64,000 nt of DNA from Chitinophaga agrisoli. GTDB lineage: Bacteria; Bacteroidota; Bacteroidia; Chitinophagales; Chitinophagaceae. A program made the position numbers and the translations under genes. Where the stretch lies: NCBI RefSeq assembly GCF_008386695.1, contig NZ_VUOC01000004.1:248001-312000 (forward strand), read 5' to 3'. The number at the start of each line of letters is the position of its first letter. Position 1 is the first letter of the stretch. The notes below the pieces were generated by a model. The model ran no database searches, was not told the origin of the DNA, and was given only the letters and a program-made list of their open reading frames with translations. Below, in pieces: positions 48,832 to 58,467 of this stretch.

Positions 48832-49164
48832 TCATGCGATACAGCCCACCGGGTTAATGGTAAAATACTCCTGGCTAACGCTGCCATCAGACCACCGCCA
48901 GTAATAATAGCAGTGATATTCATGCTTCACGTTATCCCACTCGCTCCGGGTCCAGACACGCTGGCCGGTCTCACATATGCCATTGATCAGCTTTTTGTCC
49001 TGGCCAACACAGTCGGCAGGCTTGATCCGCTGTTTAACGGCGTTCCTTTCATGACTTACGGCATGTTTAGCTTTTGATGGCCCGTTATCTTTAACAACTG
49101 GCCCGTTTGCAAACGTTACCTGGAAGGACAATGCGGCTGCCAGGCAAAATAGTAGCTGTTTCAT
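48832..49164 (-). CDS. Small secreted Cys-containing protein, paralogue A
   Basis: About 110 residues. The start at 49164 gives a good signal peptide (MKQLLFCLAAALSFQVTFA). The mature protein has the pattern KKLINGICETGQRVWTRSEW, then HEYHCYYYWRWSDGS, SQEYF and a C-terminal GCIA, the same as the adjacent gene. Three or four cysteines may form disulfides outside the cytoplasm. Function is unknown. Confidence 0.72.
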   Translation of the reverse strand: MKQLLFCLAAALSFQVTFANGPVVKDNGPSKAKHAVSHERNAVKQRIKPADCVGQDKKLINGICETGQRVWTRSEWDNVKHEYHCYYYWRWSDGSVSQEYFTINPVGCIA

Positions 49165-49230
49165 TGTACAAAATGTTTGTGGGTGAATGAATATTGGTGG
49201 TATGACACTGCGCTTACGCAACAGTAACTA

Positions 49231-49599
49231 TCATGGGCAACCGGGAAAGCTCATAAAAAAGTATTCCCCGCTAACAGTGAAGTCAGAGAAATGATACTCA
49301 TAATAACAAGTCCATTCATGCGTGGTACTATTAAATACGCTCCTGGTATATTTCAGCTGACCAGTCTCGCATACGCCGTTGATCAGCTTCTGCCCTTCGC
49401 CTGAACACGGCGGCTTAACAATGCCAGGTGCGGAAGGCTTACCCAGGGTGGAGGGCTGCGCAACGCAGGGATCAGGTGCTGTCTGTTGGCTGGAAGTGGC
49501 GCTCACGGCCGGCTTTGTAGTTTGGGCAGTAACGCTTTGCGCCATGGAAAACTGCGCAAACAGGAACATGGAAGCCATGCCTAACAATAGGTGTTTCAT
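49231..49599 (-). CDS. Small secreted Cys-containing protein, paralogue B
   Basis: The 122-residue protein has a signal peptide ending FSMAQ, a Pro/Thr/Ser-rich stretch, and then the same domain as its downstream neighbour: QKLINGVCETGQLKYTRSVF, HEWTCYYEYHFSD, SGEYF, ending FPGCP. The two genes are 66 bases apart in the same direction and are a tandem duplication that has diverged mostly in the linker. Function is unknown. Confidence 0.75.
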   Translation of the reverse strand: MKHLLLGMASMFLFAQFSMAQSVTAQTTKPAVSATSSQQTAPDPCVAQPSTLGKPSAPGIVKPPCSGEGQKLINGVCETGQLKYTRSVFNSTTHEWTCYYEYHFSDFTVSGEYFFMSFPGCP

Positions 49600-49882
49600 G
49601 CGGGTTATTTTTGAGTGTTAATAAAAACTATATGGTAATGACGGGGTACTTTGCTGTGGCATAGTATCAGGTATAGGTGTCATTGATTCCGGTATAGGTT
49701 ATTCGTTGATCACAGGCAACAATACTAAATTAAGAAAGCGCTGTATACAATCAGTTTTTTTAATTGCAAAAAAATCGCTATATAACAAAAAGGCTCCCCG
49801 TCAATACAGCGGTTCTAAAGCTAGCTGCTTTCAAACCCGCCGCACTCCTGGTAAGCCCTTAATATAATGCGTTGACTACAGT

Positions 49883-50587
49883 CTATTTATACACGGTAGG
49901 ATTGGTCGATAACCTGAAATAACTATCGCTGTTGAACAGGATACAGGGTGTTGCCCCTGTTTTATCACATACGCTGATGGCAACGGCTATTTCGCGGCTC
50001 GTATCTTTTTGCGGTACCGTTACTGCTTTACCGCCGTCCAATACAAATATGCCCGGTTGCAGGCCAGAGGAAGGGTTGATAAGATCCCCGGCCCGCCATT
50101 CGCGCCGGTTCTTCACCTTCAGGTATAAAGTATTGCCTTTGATACGGTAACGACCATATACGCTCAGGAATGGGTTCAGATCTTCATACTGGCTGCGGTG
50201 ATAGGCAAACTTACCATCCCGGTAAAACTGCAGGCAGGCCAGCCAGGCGTCTGCCATCTGCGGCGTTTTCTCCTGCCATACGCCAATAATGTCCTTGGAG
50301 GAAAGCAGGCCGTCTTCAACAACCGGTTCTTTAGTGATTTCTTTGGCGGCTGCCGCGGTCACGGTAGATGCAGTCTTTGTACGTTTGGCAGTACTCGTTT
50401 TGGCCGTACTGGTCTTTGATGTGCTGGCCTTGGTGCCTGTTTTCTGTGCGCCGCTTTTCGTCGTGGTTCGTGATGCTTTAGCTTGTGTGGTTTTAGTCTG
50501 CTGCGTAGTCTTTGTACGCTGCTGGGCCAATGTTTCACGAGGATGAATCCCTGCCGCCAGGAGCAGGATAATAAATAACGTTCTCAT
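49883..50587 (-). CDS. Secreted hypothetical protein with Thr/Lys-rich linker
   Basis: About 234 residues. The start at 50587 (MRTLFIILLLAAGIHPRETLAQ) gives a signal peptide; an ATG nine codons earlier is less likely. Residues about 22-85 are almost only Thr, Lys, Ser, Ala and Gln, a flexible cell-wall-like or surface linker. The C-terminal 140 residues form a beta-rich domain beginning DIIGVWQEKTPQMADAWLAC, which resembles small lipocalin-like domains of Bacteroidota. The upstream 280-bp gap (49600-49882) shows no gene. Confidence 0.7.
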   Translation of the reverse strand: MRTLFIILLLAAGIHPRETLAQQRTKTTQQTKTTQAKASRTTTKSGAQKTGTKASTSKTSTAKTSTAKRTKTASTVTAAAAKEITKEPVVEDGLLSSKDIIGVWQEKTPQMADAWLACLQFYRDGKFAYHRSQYEDLNPFLSVYGRYRIKGNTLYLKVKNRREWRAGDLINPSSGLQPGIFVLDGGKAVTVPQKDTSREIAVAISVCDKTGATPCILFNSDSYFRLSTNPTVYK

Positions 50588-50799
50588 TTTCTCTAATCTC
50601 TTATTCGCCCGCAAAGTTAATTCATAAGAAATAAATATTTAACTTTTTTGTAATGAATAATGATAAAGGACAGGAAACCAGGGCTGAAGGGGCTATTCAA
50701 AGGATGATATCACCACCCGGCAATGCTACCCCGCAATCCGTGGCAGGGTGTAACCTTTCATAGCAGTTGCAGTAACGTTGCGCAGCAGTTGCCATGCAA

Positions 50800-51612
50800 T
50801 TACGCTGCAGTGGGTATCACCGCCACAATATCCGCAGCCATATAACGACGGTCAGCCAGCGGATATACCATGCCCCTGTCCACTATACAGGCGCGCAGCT
50901 GCAATACTACGAACAACACGCCTTTACCGGGCGCCATCAGCGGCAGCTCCAGCGCAGGCAAACGCAGGGACGCCAGGTCTGCCACGATCTTTGTTTCCAG
51001 CGCCTCCAGGATCTGCTGCTGCTCAAAATCAATGCCTACGCCAATCGCCCGCACTTCCAGGTGTGTAGCAGGGCCCATCCTGCGCAAGGGCTGTGGCGGG
51101 ATCTGTAATACGCCTTCCGCCGTAAATGCCGGCATCTGGCTAAGCAGTTTATTGATACCCTTATTGCCATTAAAACTAAAACCTTGCAGCCCCCGCAGGC
51201 AATCGTCCGGATGTACAACCGGCGCCGGCGTGACTGGCAGTATAGGCTTCGCCGTTACTGGCCGCGGATCTATAGGCCGGGAAGCTGCATTGGCCTCATC
51301 CAACGGGTAAGGCCGCATAGCAGTATCTTGGTTAAGAGCTCCCGGCTCCGGCTTGCCGGCCATTACCAGCGCCTTATTCAACCGGTTCACTAAACTGCCG
51401 TCATACGTAAGCCCCAAATGGGGTACAATGGCCTGACGGATCAGCTGCCCTTTCCGGCTGATGGTCCCAAAACCTGTGGCGGCCCGTTTGGTGGCCACCG
51501 TTTGCTGTACCGTTTCCGGTATCCTGCGGATCACATGTTTTCCCTTCCGGTAATAGCCGGTCACATTACCCAGCTTGCCGGTAAAGGTCAGCGTGCCTGT
51601 TTGCTTTGCCAT
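50800..51612 (-). CDS. Hypothetical protein
   Basis: The 270-residue protein has no signal peptide. The N-terminus GTLTFTGKLGNVTGYYRKGK, followed by HVIRRIPE, resembles the opening of a Bacteroidota family in which a glycine-rich beta hairpin is followed by basic residues; I cannot name it with certainty. A Pro-rich middle (PVTAKPILPVTPAPVVHP) separates this from a beta-rich C-terminal half. It stands alone between a secreted protein gene and the RND efflux operon. Confidence 0.65.
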   Translation of the reverse strand: MAKQTGTLTFTGKLGNVTGYYRKGKHVIRRIPETVQQTVATKRAATGFGTISRKGQLIRQAIVPHLGLTYDGSLVNRLNKALVMAGKPEPGALNQDTAMRPYPLDEANAASRPIDPRPVTAKPILPVTPAPVVHPDDCLRGLQGFSFNGNKGINKLLSQMPAFTAEGVLQIPPQPLRRMGPATHLEVRAIGVGIDFEQQQILEALETKIVADLASLRLPALELPLMAPGKGVLFVVLQLRACIVDRGMVYPLADRRYMAADIVAVIPTAA

Positions 51613-51703
51613 AACATATTGTTTTTATGCTCATTAGGAATATATTTTCAACTAATTTAGCTAAAATATAAATACGTTTAGCAAAAACAGGCACGCCTTC
51701 CGC

Positions 51704-52786
51704 CTAATGCAGCTCCTCTCCTTCTTTTATCTCGTCATTAGCGTTCACGATCACCCGGTCAGTATCCCGGAAATCGCCAAACACTTCTATCTTATCATCC
51801 GTAGCGTTACCCGTGATCACGTCCTGTTTGACAGTTTTACCATTGCGCACCAGTATCACATACTTCCGCTCTGTGGAGGTGACCACGGCAGAAACAGGCA
51901 CGGAAAATGCGTTATGGCTGCTGCCCGCGTCCAGCACCACATCCGCGTACATACCCGGGTGCAGCTGCCCGTCCTTGTTCCAGATATCCATTTCCACCCG
52001 CTCCATACGGTAGGCAGTATTTACGTTTTCTGAGCGGCGGGCTATCTGTGCAGACATCCGTTTGCCGGGAAAAGCGCTCAGGTAAAAATCCATCTTAGTG
52101 CGGTTATCCAGGCTGCCGGCAATATTCTCCGGTACGTCTACCTGTAAGCGGAGGCGGTCCTCCTGCTTCAGCTCCAGCATGGGTTTGGCGTCTTTGGCAG
52201 TAGGGCCCACCAGCGCGCCGGGATGCACATTCCTTTCCGTGATCACGCCATCAAAAGGGGCCGTCACCTGCAGATAGCCCATCAGGGCTTTCTGCATTTC
52301 CCAGCTGGCCTTTTCAGCGTTACACAGCGCGCTGTCTGCCTGCATCTTGGCTTTGGAGGCTGCCAGGTCCATGGGCGAAATAGCGCCTTTTGTCTGGGAG
52401 GCCTCCAGCAGGCGGGAATAGTTCTCTTTTGAGATCGCATAGTCTGCCTGTGCACGGGCGTATTTTTCACGTGCCTGCACTGCCGCCGCATCCAGCTCCG
52501 GATCTTCCAGCGACATCAGCAGCTGTCCTCTTTTCACCTTAGTGCCAATATCTACCAGCACTTCTTTCACATAGCCGTTCACTTTAGGGAACACAGTGAT
52601 CTCCTGGTAGGCGCTTAGCTGGGCAGGCAGCTTCATGGCCGCTGCCACGCCGGCTTTGCTCACCGGCGCCATTTCATAATGCGGGCTGGCGGCAGTTGCC
52701 GCAGTGGGCTTCTTCTCCGCAGACTGACCGGAGGAACAGGCATATAAACCGCCTGCTATAATGAGGATAATAATATACTGTTTCAT
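51704..52786 (-). CDS. RND efflux periplasmic adaptor lipoprotein
   Basis: Membrane fusion protein of the HlyD/AcrA family, 360 residues, with lipobox YACSS (Cys17) anchoring it to the inner membrane. The barrel-sandwich half motif is VNGYVKEVLVDIGTKVKRGQ, a helical hairpin follows, and FDGVITERNVHPGALVG is the second half motif. It links the RND pump to the TolC channel. It is last in a three-gene operon, 42 bases after the pump gene. Confidence 0.93.
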   Translation of the reverse strand: MKQYIIILIIAGGLYACSSGQSAEKKPTAATAASPHYEMAPVSKAGVAAAMKLPAQLSAYQEITVFPKVNGYVKEVLVDIGTKVKRGQLLMSLEDPELDAAAVQAREKYARAQADYAISKENYSRLLEASQTKGAISPMDLAASKAKMQADSALCNAEKASWEMQKALMGYLQVTAPFDGVITERNVHPGALVGPTAKDAKPMLELKQEDRLRLQVDVPENIAGSLDNRTKMDFYLSAFPGKRMSAQIARRSENVNTAYRMERVEMDIWNKDGQLHPGMYADVVLDAGSSHNAFSVPVSAVVTSTERKYVILVRNGKTVKQDVITGNATDDKIEVFGDFRDTDRVIVNANDEIKEGEELH

Positions 52787-52828
52787 GATCTACTGAACTT
52801 GTTTATGATCTTTTTTAATACACATCTT

Positions 52829-55800
52829 TTAATGTACCGCTACCGCTTCCTCTACTTCATCCTCCGGCAATAAAGACACGGAACCAAATGTTTTGCTTTG
52901 CTGTACCCAGCCATATACCAGCGGCACAATGAACAGCGCCGCAAATGTGGACGCCGCCAGACCGCCAATTACGGCGCGCCCCAGCGGGGCTGACTGATCA
53001 CCGGACTCTCCCAGCCCGCTGGCCATGGGGATCATACCCGCGATCATGGCCAGACTGGTCATAAGGATGGGCCGCAAACGGATACTCGCAGCCACAACAG
53101 CCGCTTTAAAAGGGTCTTTATATTCCAGCCGCAATGCCTCCGCATTGGTCACGATAAGGATCGCATTGGCCACAGATACCCCGGTAGACATGATAATACC
53201 CATGTATGACTGCAGGTTCAGCGTAGCGCCCGTGGCCAGCAACAGCAGCATAGCGCCTAACAGTACCGCCGGCACTGTGGCCAGTACGGTAACGGATAAG
53301 CCAAACGATTGATAGTTAGCGGCCAGCAACAGCAGGATCACCACAATAGCGGCCAGCAGCCCATTTTGCAAAGAGTCTAATGTTTCCGTAAGCAGGGACG
53401 ACATGCCTTGCACTTCCGCAATAAGGCCGGCCGGTTTCTCGCCCAGGCCGTCCAGGGCATGCTGTACGGCCGTGGTAGCGGTACCCAGGTCCCGTTTGTA
53501 TACATTGGCGCTTACGGTCAGGAACCTGCGCGGCCCCGCACGGTCATATTCTCCTGGAACGGTATCCACCTTCAGTGTAGCCACATCAGACAATACCGGC
53601 CGCATAGCGCCCGGCACCAGCGGAATGGCGCTCATCTGCTCCACAGAGTTCATGATATATTCCGGTACCTGCACCTGCGTTTGGTAGGTATAGGAAGAGC
53701 GCTCATCCAGCCACAGGTTTTTACTGGTATACCGGCTGGAGGAGGTGGCCTCCGTAATGCTCCGGGATACATTGTCAATAGTAAGCCCCATCTGTGCCAG
53801 CTTCTGCCGGTCAATACGGATGCTGATGTTCTGGAAATGCTGCGGCTGCGCAATCTGCACATCCCGCAAATAACTGATCTCCTGCAAGGCCTTCACCAGC
53901 CGTTGCGAATAAGCGGTAATATCCGCATAGTTTTTGCCCGCTACCCTCACCTCTATTGGGGTGGATGCGCCCTGCGCCATGATCTTCTCCGTCAGCTCAA
54001 TGGGCTCAAAGGACAGCTTCACTTCCGGGTATTGCTGCAGGATCTGTTTCCGCAGCTCGTCTTTCAGATCATCCATCTTTACCTTATAATCCTCATCCAG
54101 GTTTACCTGTATCAGCCCTTCCTGCGTGCCGCTGGAAAATATATACAGGTTACTGGTGCCAAAATTGCTGGGCACCAGCCCCACGTAGGCGGAGCTGATG
54201 TTTACATGATTATGCACCGTGGAGTCAATGATATGCAGAATGCCTTTTACCGTGCGCTCCGTTACTTCCAGGCGGGCGCCGTCCGGTTCCCGCACGCGTA
54301 ACTGTAACTGCCCTACATTGGATTTGGGCAACAGGTCCTTGCCTATGATCACAAAACACAACCCCGCTGCCCCAAAGGCCAGCACCAGGTAAGTGATCAC
54401 AATGAATTTCCGTTTAGGCATCCAGCGTTCCAGCCGGTGGGCCAGCCCTCTTTTCAAGCGGGGAAAGAAACTTTTGTCTTCCTGCTGATGGTGGGCGTTC
54501 ACTTCGCGTATCTCGCCATCATCCAGTGCCAGACCGGCATGCGCGTGCTGGAACATTTCCGCCTTTAACAGCCAGTTCGAGATCACCGGCACCAGGGTTT
54601 GCGCCGCGATAAACGAAACGATCATGGCAAAACCAATAGACAACGACAACGGCAGGAACATGGCCTTTGGCACGCCGCTCATGATAAAGGAAGGCGCAAA
54701 TACCGCCAGTATACACAACAGTATCAGCAGCAGCGGAAACGATATTTCGCTGCACGCATCCAGGATAGCCTGCCGTTTGGATTTACCCATCTCCAGGTGC
54801 TGGTGTATGTTCTCGATGGTAACCGTGGCCTGGTCCACCAGCACGCCAATCGCCAGGGATAAACCGCTCAGCGTCATGATATTGATGGTCTGCCCGGCCA
54901 GGTGCAGAAAAAGGACCGCGCTCAGTATCGCTACCGGGATGGTCACGATCACCACCAGGCTGCTGCGCCAGTCGCGCAGGAACAGCAGCACCATCAATCC
55001 GGTAAGGATAGCGCCCAGTATACCTTCTGTCATCAGGCTCATGGCGGAGTTGATCACAAATACAGACTGGTCAAACTCGTAGCTGATGTTCACATCATCC
55101 GGCAACAGGCTTTTCATTTCCGGGATCTTATGTTTCAGGTTTTGCACCACTTCCCAGGTAGAGGCGTCCGCCGTCTTTACCACCGGCATGTATACCGAAC
55201 GTTTACCATTTACCAGCGCATAATCCACCGTAATGTCCGCGCCATCTGTTACATGGGCAATATCCCGCACAAACACAGAGGTCACACCCCGGGTGGTGAT
55301 GGGAATATCTTCAAAATGCGCCACCTTCTCTTCCAGGGAGTTGATAGATGTTACATACATCGTATTACCCACCCGCAGGTTGCCGGAGGGCGTAATGGTA
55401 TTATTCTTTGCAATAGCCGTCACCACCTCGTCCGGCGAAAGATTATAAGTGCGCAGCTTCTGCGGGTCTACATTGATCACCACCGTACGCGCATTGGAAC
55501 CAAAAGGCGGCGAGGCGGAGAGGCCCGGCACCGTAGCAAACAACGGCCGGATCCGGGTCAGCACCAGGTCAAACATCTCCTTCAGCGATCTTGTCTTACT
55601 GCTGAACACCAGCTCGCCCACCGGCAGGGACGATGCGTCAAAACGCACTACCTGCGGCGGCAGCGCCCCCGGCGGAAAAAAGGACTGGCTCCGGTTCACC
55701 TGTAACGCCACCTGGGCGGAGGCTTCGGCCATATCCGTGCTCTCATAAAACGTGAGCTTAATGAGGGAAAGCCCCTGTATATTCTTACTTTCAATATTCT

Positions 55801-56026
55801 TGATCCCATTCACATACAGGAACTGGTCCTGCATACGGGTGGCAAAGAAACCCTCCATCTGCTTGGGCGACATACCTCCATACTGTTCTATTACATAGAT
55901 GGTAGGCAGGTTCAGCTTGGGAAAGATATCAATAGGTATGCTGCGGATGGCCACCACCGAGAACAGCATAAGGCCCATAAAGAGCACCAGCACGGTGATT
56001 GGTCGTTTTAATGCGGCTCTTACCAT
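52829..56026 (-). CDS. RND family efflux pump permease
   Basis: Inner-membrane proton-driven exporter of 1065 residues, with the twelve-helix, two-large-loop layout of the AcrB/MdtB/CusA superfamily. It begins MVRAALKRPITVLVLFMGLM, and the fourth helix has AIGVLVDQATVTIENIHQHL. In drug-type RND pumps two adjacent aspartates stand in this helix; here the second is replaced by Gln, so the proton relay must differ. The acriflavin-type pore loops are present. Substrate is not evident. It follows the TolC gene after only four bases. Confidence 0.93.
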   Translation of the reverse strand: MVRAALKRPITVLVLFMGLMLFSVVAIRSIPIDIFPKLNLPTIYVIEQYGGMSPKQMEGFFATRMQDQFLYVNGIKNIESKNIQGLSLIKLTFYESTDMAEASAQVALQVNRSQSFFPPGALPPQVVRFDASSLPVGELVFSSKTRSLKEMFDLVLTRIRPLFATVPGLSASPPFGSNARTVVINVDPQKLRTYNLSPDEVVTAIAKNNTITPSGNLRVGNTMYVTSINSLEEKVAHFEDIPITTRGVTSVFVRDIAHVTDGADITVDYALVNGKRSVYMPVVKTADASTWEVVQNLKHKIPEMKSLLPDDVNISYEFDQSVFVINSAMSLMTEGILGAILTGLMVLLFLRDWRSSLVVIVTIPVAILSAVLFLHLAGQTINIMTLSGLSLAIGVLVDQATVTIENIHQHLEMGKSKRQAILDACSEISFPLLLILLCILAVFAPSFIMSGVPKAMFLPLSLSIGFAMIVSFIAAQTLVPVISNWLLKAEMFQHAHAGLALDDGEIREVNAHHQQEDKSFFPRLKRGLAHRLERWMPKRKFIVITYLVLAFGAAGLCFVIIGKDLLPKSNVGQLQLRVREPDGARLEVTERTVKGILHIIDSTVHNHVNISSAYVGLVPSNFGTSNLYIFSSGTQEGLIQVNLDEDYKVKMDDLKDELRKQILQQYPEVKLSFEPIELTEKIMAQGASTPIEVRVAGKNYADITAYSQRLVKALQEISYLRDVQIAQPQHFQNISIRIDRQKLAQMGLTIDNVSRSITEATSSSRYTSKNLWLDERSSYTYQTQVQVPEYIMNSVEQMSAIPLVPGAMRPVLSDVATLKVDTVPGEYDRAGPRRFLTVSANVYKRDLGTATTAVQHALDGLGEKPAGLIAEVQGMSSLLTETLDSLQNGLLAAIVVILLLLAANYQSFGLSVTVLATVPAVLLGAMLLLLATGATLNLQSYMGIIMSTGVSVANAILIVTNAEALRLEYKDPFKAAVVAASIRLRPILMTSLAMIAGMIPMASGLGESGDQSAPLGRAVIGGLAASTFAALFIVPLVYGWVQQSKTFGSVSLLPEDEVEEAVAVH

Positions 56027-56030
56027 ACAA

Positions 56031-57473
56031 TTAGTTTTTAACGGATTGAATAAACTGGTCCAGGTTACCGGTAGCCGCGGCTTTATCCAGGTTGGCCTGC
56101 AGCCAGTCGTTTAAGGTCTCTACATAATCTGTTTGCGCACGGTACAGCACAAACGAAGAATTGGTAAGGTCCACCAGGTTAATGATACCTGCGCGGTACT
56201 GCGCCATCTTCTGGGAATAAGCATCCTCAGCGGCCTGCAACTGTACCGGCAGCTGGTGCAGGTTCTGCTCATCTACATCGATGGCTGTCTGCGCCTGTAG
56301 CAAGGCCGTCTTAAGCGCTTGCTGCTGTTGCTGCAAACCATAATCGCTGGCCTGGATATTATACCGGTTCACAGACAGCTTATCTTTCCGGTGCACGCCG
56401 TCAAACAGGTTATATACCACGGTAAGCCCTACCCCATAGTTCACGCGCTGGTATCCCAGCCCGGTAGAGAGGGCCTTGTAGTTATAATCATTATCATAAT
56501 CCACGCTGCTGCCGCGGGCCCAAAAGCCGCCGGCCAGCAACACCTTGGGCAGGTAACTTTTTTTGATCAGGTTGGCGGTAGCGGTATATACTTCTCGCTG
56601 GTGACGGTAATAGTCCACCAGCGGGTTATTGATCGTATCCGCCAGGCTGCCCCAGGCGGTATCCGCCTGCAGCGAATACTGTTTCCCGGAAAGGTCCATG
56701 GTCAGGCTGTCCTTTTTCATTAAATGGGCATACCGTTGTTCGGATGTATCAATGGAGATGCTATCTATCCCCGTCAGGAAAGAAAGCTGCTGTTGCAGCT
56801 GCCTTATCTCTCCTACCCGCTGGTTATAGCTGATCTGCGAGCGGGATAACTCTGCGCCCGCCAGCGAAGAATCCACCCCGGCCCGGATCCCGCTTTTGGT
56901 GATCGCCTGTATCACATTGTAGATGGCCTCGTAACGGCTGATGTTCTGCTGATCCACCCCCAATTGATAAAGATTGCGCAGCATAGTAAAATACAGTTTG
57001 CCCACCTGCAGCCGGGTAAGATAAATTTCGCGGGAAAGGTCCGATGAACGCAAATCCCTGTTCACTGTGGCATTTGCTACGCGGGCCTTATTCAGCCCAA
57101 AATTCAGCAGCTCGTATTCGCCATATACCATCCCAATATTGCCGGTAGCCGGCTGGTAGATATTGGCATTACGGATAGCCCCGGAGGTAGAGATAGCGCC
57201 GGGAAAATAAGTACCGGCGGCGCCATTGGCGGTGGAGAGGATCACCTGGTCCTGCAGCTTAAGGCTGGGCAGGGCCGCATGCCGCACGTCTGTGATGTTT
57301 GCCTGGGCGCTGTTAACCAAAGCCTGTTTCTGTAAAATAGCGGGTAGATGATGCGCTGCGGAGTCTGTTAACGCCTGCAGGGAATACCCCTGCGCGCATA
57401 CTTTTTCCTGTATTGCAACGAGCATAATAATGCCAGCTACAACACCTACTGCTTTACTGCAATAGCCTGTCAT
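56031..57473 (-). CDS. TolC-family outer membrane efflux protein
   Basis: The 480-residue protein has a signal peptide (MTGYCSKAVGVVAGIIMLVA) and two copies of the long-helix outer membrane efflux domain, seen as repeated Gln/Ala-rich helices (LVNSAQANITDVRHAALPSL, DAYSQKMAQYRAGIINLVDL). It provides the outer-membrane duct for the following pump. First gene of the operon. Confidence 0.9.
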   Translation of the reverse strand: MTGYCSKAVGVVAGIIMLVAIQEKVCAQGYSLQALTDSAAHHLPAILQKQALVNSAQANITDVRHAALPSLKLQDQVILSTANGAAGTYFPGAISTSGAIRNANIYQPATGNIGMVYGEYELLNFGLNKARVANATVNRDLRSSDLSREIYLTRLQVGKLYFTMLRNLYQLGVDQQNISRYEAIYNVIQAITKSGIRAGVDSSLAGAELSRSQISYNQRVGEIRQLQQQLSFLTGIDSISIDTSEQRYAHLMKKDSLTMDLSGKQYSLQADTAWGSLADTINNPLVDYYRHQREVYTATANLIKKSYLPKVLLAGGFWARGSSVDYDNDYNYKALSTGLGYQRVNYGVGLTVVYNLFDGVHRKDKLSVNRYNIQASDYGLQQQQQALKTALLQAQTAIDVDEQNLHQLPVQLQAAEDAYSQKMAQYRAGIINLVDLTNSSFVLYRAQTDYVETLNDWLQANLDKAAATGNLDQFIQSVKN

Positions 57474-57586
57474 TCAGTTTAATTTACTGTGAAAGATTAA
57501 AGGGCGCAGGGTAATGCATATAACACTGCCGCCGGCTGTTCATTGCCGTCAGACAAGCATTTGCGCCGATGTTGGAAATGGGAAGA

Positions 57587-57949
57587 TCAGGCTACGGGAG
57601 GGCCGCGCCAGTCGCTCAGGTCAATGGCTACCGTAATAAAGGGCTGCACCTGGCTGTAATAACGGGTATGGATATATACAAACTGCGGGCGTATATGGCA
57701 GGAGTAAATGACCAGTCCTTCTTCATGACCATCATTCAAACCTACCGGCCTGCGTTTAAAGTATTCTTTCCAGGGCTTTAACTGGTGTAGTGTGCTGGCT
57801 ACGGGGCGGGTGGGCAGCTCTGCGGCGGTATGCGCAGAGTAAGCGGTGGCATCGGCGGTGGATTGCCATGCGGCTATACGCTCCCATCCGTGCGGGCCGG
57901 ACAGGAAAAGCATGCTGGCAAGGAATAAGTATTCTATTAGCCGTCTCAA
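57587..57949 (-). CDS. Small hypothetical protein with N-terminal signal/anchor
   Basis: The 120-residue protein starts MRRLIEYLFLASMLFLSG, a signal peptide or anchor. The rest has TVAIDLSDWRGPP at the end and no motif I know. It lies 113 bases upstream of, and in the same direction as, the efflux operon, and could be its first gene. Confidence 0.5.
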   Translation of the reverse strand: MRRLIEYLFLASMLFLSGPHGWERIAAWQSTADATAYSAHTAAELPTRPVASTLHQLKPWKEYFKRRPVGLNDGHEEGLVIYSCHIRPQFVYIHTRYYSQVQPFITVAIDLSDWRGPPVA

Positions 57950-58061
57950 TGCTCCCCGGTTTATGGAGCGCTAAAGTATTATATTATGCGCAAAATGTGG
58001 AATATATCCACAGGTTTTAATGAAATTTTAATAGGGCAACAAGCCTTAATCACTATACAAT

Positions 58062-58271
58062 TCAGCCACCGGTAACATTGCGCCCGCGTTTGCGCTGCGC
58101 GTCTGCCTTGTCTTTGTTATCAAATTCATTTTCATCATAACCCTCCAGCGTATTATTCTTATCATCATTAAATTCCTTCTTGGGCGCTTTCTTATTTACA
58201 GGGGTGGCCGCTACCTTACGTTTTACGCTTTTGATAGCGCGTTTCTGATTGGTGCTCTTTTTCACTGTCAT
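58062..58271 (-). CDS. Small lysine-rich hypothetical protein
   Basis: The start at 58271 (MTVKKSTNQKRAIKSVKRK) gives 69 residues. The first half is very basic, the second acidic and polar (FNDDKNNTLEGYDENEFDN), ending GRNVTGG. This is a disordered, nucleic-acid-binding-like composition; function is unknown. Confidence 0.55.
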   Translation of the reverse strand: MTVKKSTNQKRAIKSVKRKVAATPVNKKAPKKEFNDDKNNTLEGYDENEFDNKDKADAQRKRGRNVTGG

Positions 58272-58467
58272 AACACAAAGTTTATACAATAGCAGGGCTG
58301 CAAAAATGCTGCCATCGGACGAATGATTCCGCCTGTAGCCCATTTCTGGACAACAGTGTTCAAAAGCGAACGGCCGGGGCAGTTTCCCCATCCTTCTAAA
58401 TAGTTAAATACCATCCCCTTACGTATTTGGCACAGCAAATGATCCTTCCACTATACAATCACACCAT

